From Verrucomicrobiales bacterium (GTDB lineage Bacteria > Verrucomicrobiota > Verrucomicrobiia > Verrucomicrobiales > DEV007): 6,045 nt of DNA. Within the stretch, counting starts at the first letter, position 1, and each line of letters opens with the position of its first letter. The stretch is taken from positions 1-6,045 of the forward strand of contig JACETS010000158.1 of the NCBI GenBank assembly GCA_013911195.1. The letters are read 5' to 3'. This document shows positions 5,334 to 6,045 of the stretch, in pieces. The notes beneath the pieces were generated by a model. That model had not been told where the DNA came from and made no database searches. It saw nothing but the letters and a program-made list of their open reading frames with translations. A program made the position numbers and the translations under genes.

Positions 5334-6045
5334 ATGAAGATTCTTCATTTCAGCGACATCCATTATTGGAAAATTCAGATTGGATCTGATCCATATTACC
5401 CGAAAAGGTTTCTCGGGTTAATGAATCTTGTTTTTTCTCGGAAAAACCATTTTCCGCCCCCCTTAGCTGATACTGTCATTAATGCGATAAGGCAGGAGGA
5501 AGCTGACGCAGTTCTTTTTTCTGGAGACTTGACGACGACTTCTCTGGAAAGTGAATTTAAGAAAGCCGCTGATTCATTTGCTCCACTCTATGAAAAGTGG
5601 GGAGATCAATTGATTGTAATCCCGGGTAACCATGATCGCTATACACCGAGCAGTGTAAAAGCAAAGTATTATGAAGAATATTTCCCTAATGCCTTTGCAG
5701 GAATGGGTAGTCGAGTTTTCTCAAAACCTCTAAATGATCATCTTTGTGTTATTGGTTTTGATGCTTCGAGGCCATTCATGGTTCGTTCAAACGGAACTTT
5801 TACAGAGAGTTTGAGAAAGGAACTCGATAATGAATTTAGTAAAATTAAAAAAACTTACCAGAACGTTATACTGATGGGCCATTTTCCTTATGCCTATCCT
5901 GCTAATATACCCTCTAAATTTCATCACAAACTCATCGGTGAAGATCGGTTGGCAGAATTAATTTCAGAGTATAACCCGATTGCTTATCTTCACGGACACA
6001 AGCATGTTAGATGGTGTCTCAAAGATCCGGCCACAAAACAAACGC
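5334..6045 (+). CDS. Calcineurin-like metallophosphoesterase (partial, N-terminal 237 residues)
   Basis: The ORF starts at ATG 5334 and runs off the right edge in frame. It carries the dinuclear metallophosphoesterase motifs in order: SDIH (Asp8, His10), GDLT (Asp65), GNHD (98-101), GHFP (His183) and HGHKH (His222, His224). All metal ligands and the catalytic His are present, so the enzyme should be active. It has no signal peptide and should be cytoplasmic. Spacing and overall look fit the CpdA/class III cyclic-nucleotide phosphodiesterase-like branch. An insert after the first motif (about residues 18-43, with KRFLGLMN and several aromatic and basic residues) is also seen in some relatives of unknown substrate. 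The cyclic-AMP assignment is therefore not safe, and a lipid or nucleotide phosphodiester substrate is possible. The gene begins 11 nt after the tRNA end without a Shine-Dalgarno sequence and may be co-transcribed with the tRNA. Confidence 0.9.
   Translation, partial: MKILHFSDIHYWKIQIGSDPYYPKRFLGLMNLVFSRKNHFPPPLADTVINAIRQEEADAVLFSGDLTTTSLESEFKKAADSFAPLYEKWGDQLIVIPGNHDRYTPSSVKAKYYEEYFPNAFAGMGSRVFSKPLNDHLCVIGFDASRPFMVRSNGTFTESLRKELDNEFSKIKKTYQNVILMGHFPYAYPANIPSKFHHKLIGEDRLAELISEYNPIAYLHGHKHVRWCLKDPATKQT

Overview
The window reads as an AT-rich chromosomal segment of a free-living Gram-negative bacterium. A marine or aquatic member of the Planctomycetota-Verrucomicrobiota-Lentisphaerota group (Verrucomicrobiota is my best guess) fits best. 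The support is a secreted formylglycine-type sulfatase, a secreted serine hydrolase of a kind I associate with that group, a lipoprotein sugar-binding protein, and no visible Shine-Dalgarno sequence before any of the seven protein genes. The lineage is inferred from protein style and has not been tested by phylogeny.

Layout: (1) 1-391, minus strand: the N-terminal part of a sugar ABC-transporter substrate-binding lipoprotein, cut by the window edge. (2) 486-1307, plus: a secreted alpha/beta hydrolase. (3) 1294-2496, minus: a 12-TM MFS transporter whose 3' end overlaps the hydrolase gene tail to tail by 14 bp. (4) 2630-4138, plus: a secreted sulfatase, divergent from the transporter across 133 bp. 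(5) 4192-4365, plus: a 57-residue acidic-tailed protein of unknown function. (6) 4394-5095, minus: a CPBP (CAAX/Abi) membrane glutamic protease. (7) 5248-5322, plus: tRNA-Arg(CCU) with encoded CCA. (8) 5334-6045, plus: the start of a calcineurin-like metallophosphoesterase, cut by the right edge. There is no gene-free stretch over 300 bases.

The left two thirds (sugar-binding lipoprotein, secreted hydrolase, MFS importer, secreted sulfatase) fits scavenging of sulfated and possibly esterified glycans: sulfate and ester groups would be removed in the periplasm or outside the cell, and products imported. The genes alternate strand, so this is a neighbourhood and not an operon. The right third (small protein, CPBP protease, tRNA, phosphoesterase) looks like ordinary unrelated chromosome.

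No clear mobile element, CRISPR array, phage gene or defence island is present, and I see no convincing undescribed system. The most notable pattern is at gene starts: five of seven protein genes have a -10-like hexamer ending only 6-9 nt before the ATG, and none has a Shine-Dalgarno sequence. That suggests leaderless or nearly leaderless mRNAs. A tRNA ending 11 nt before a start codon gives another possible short-leader mRNA.
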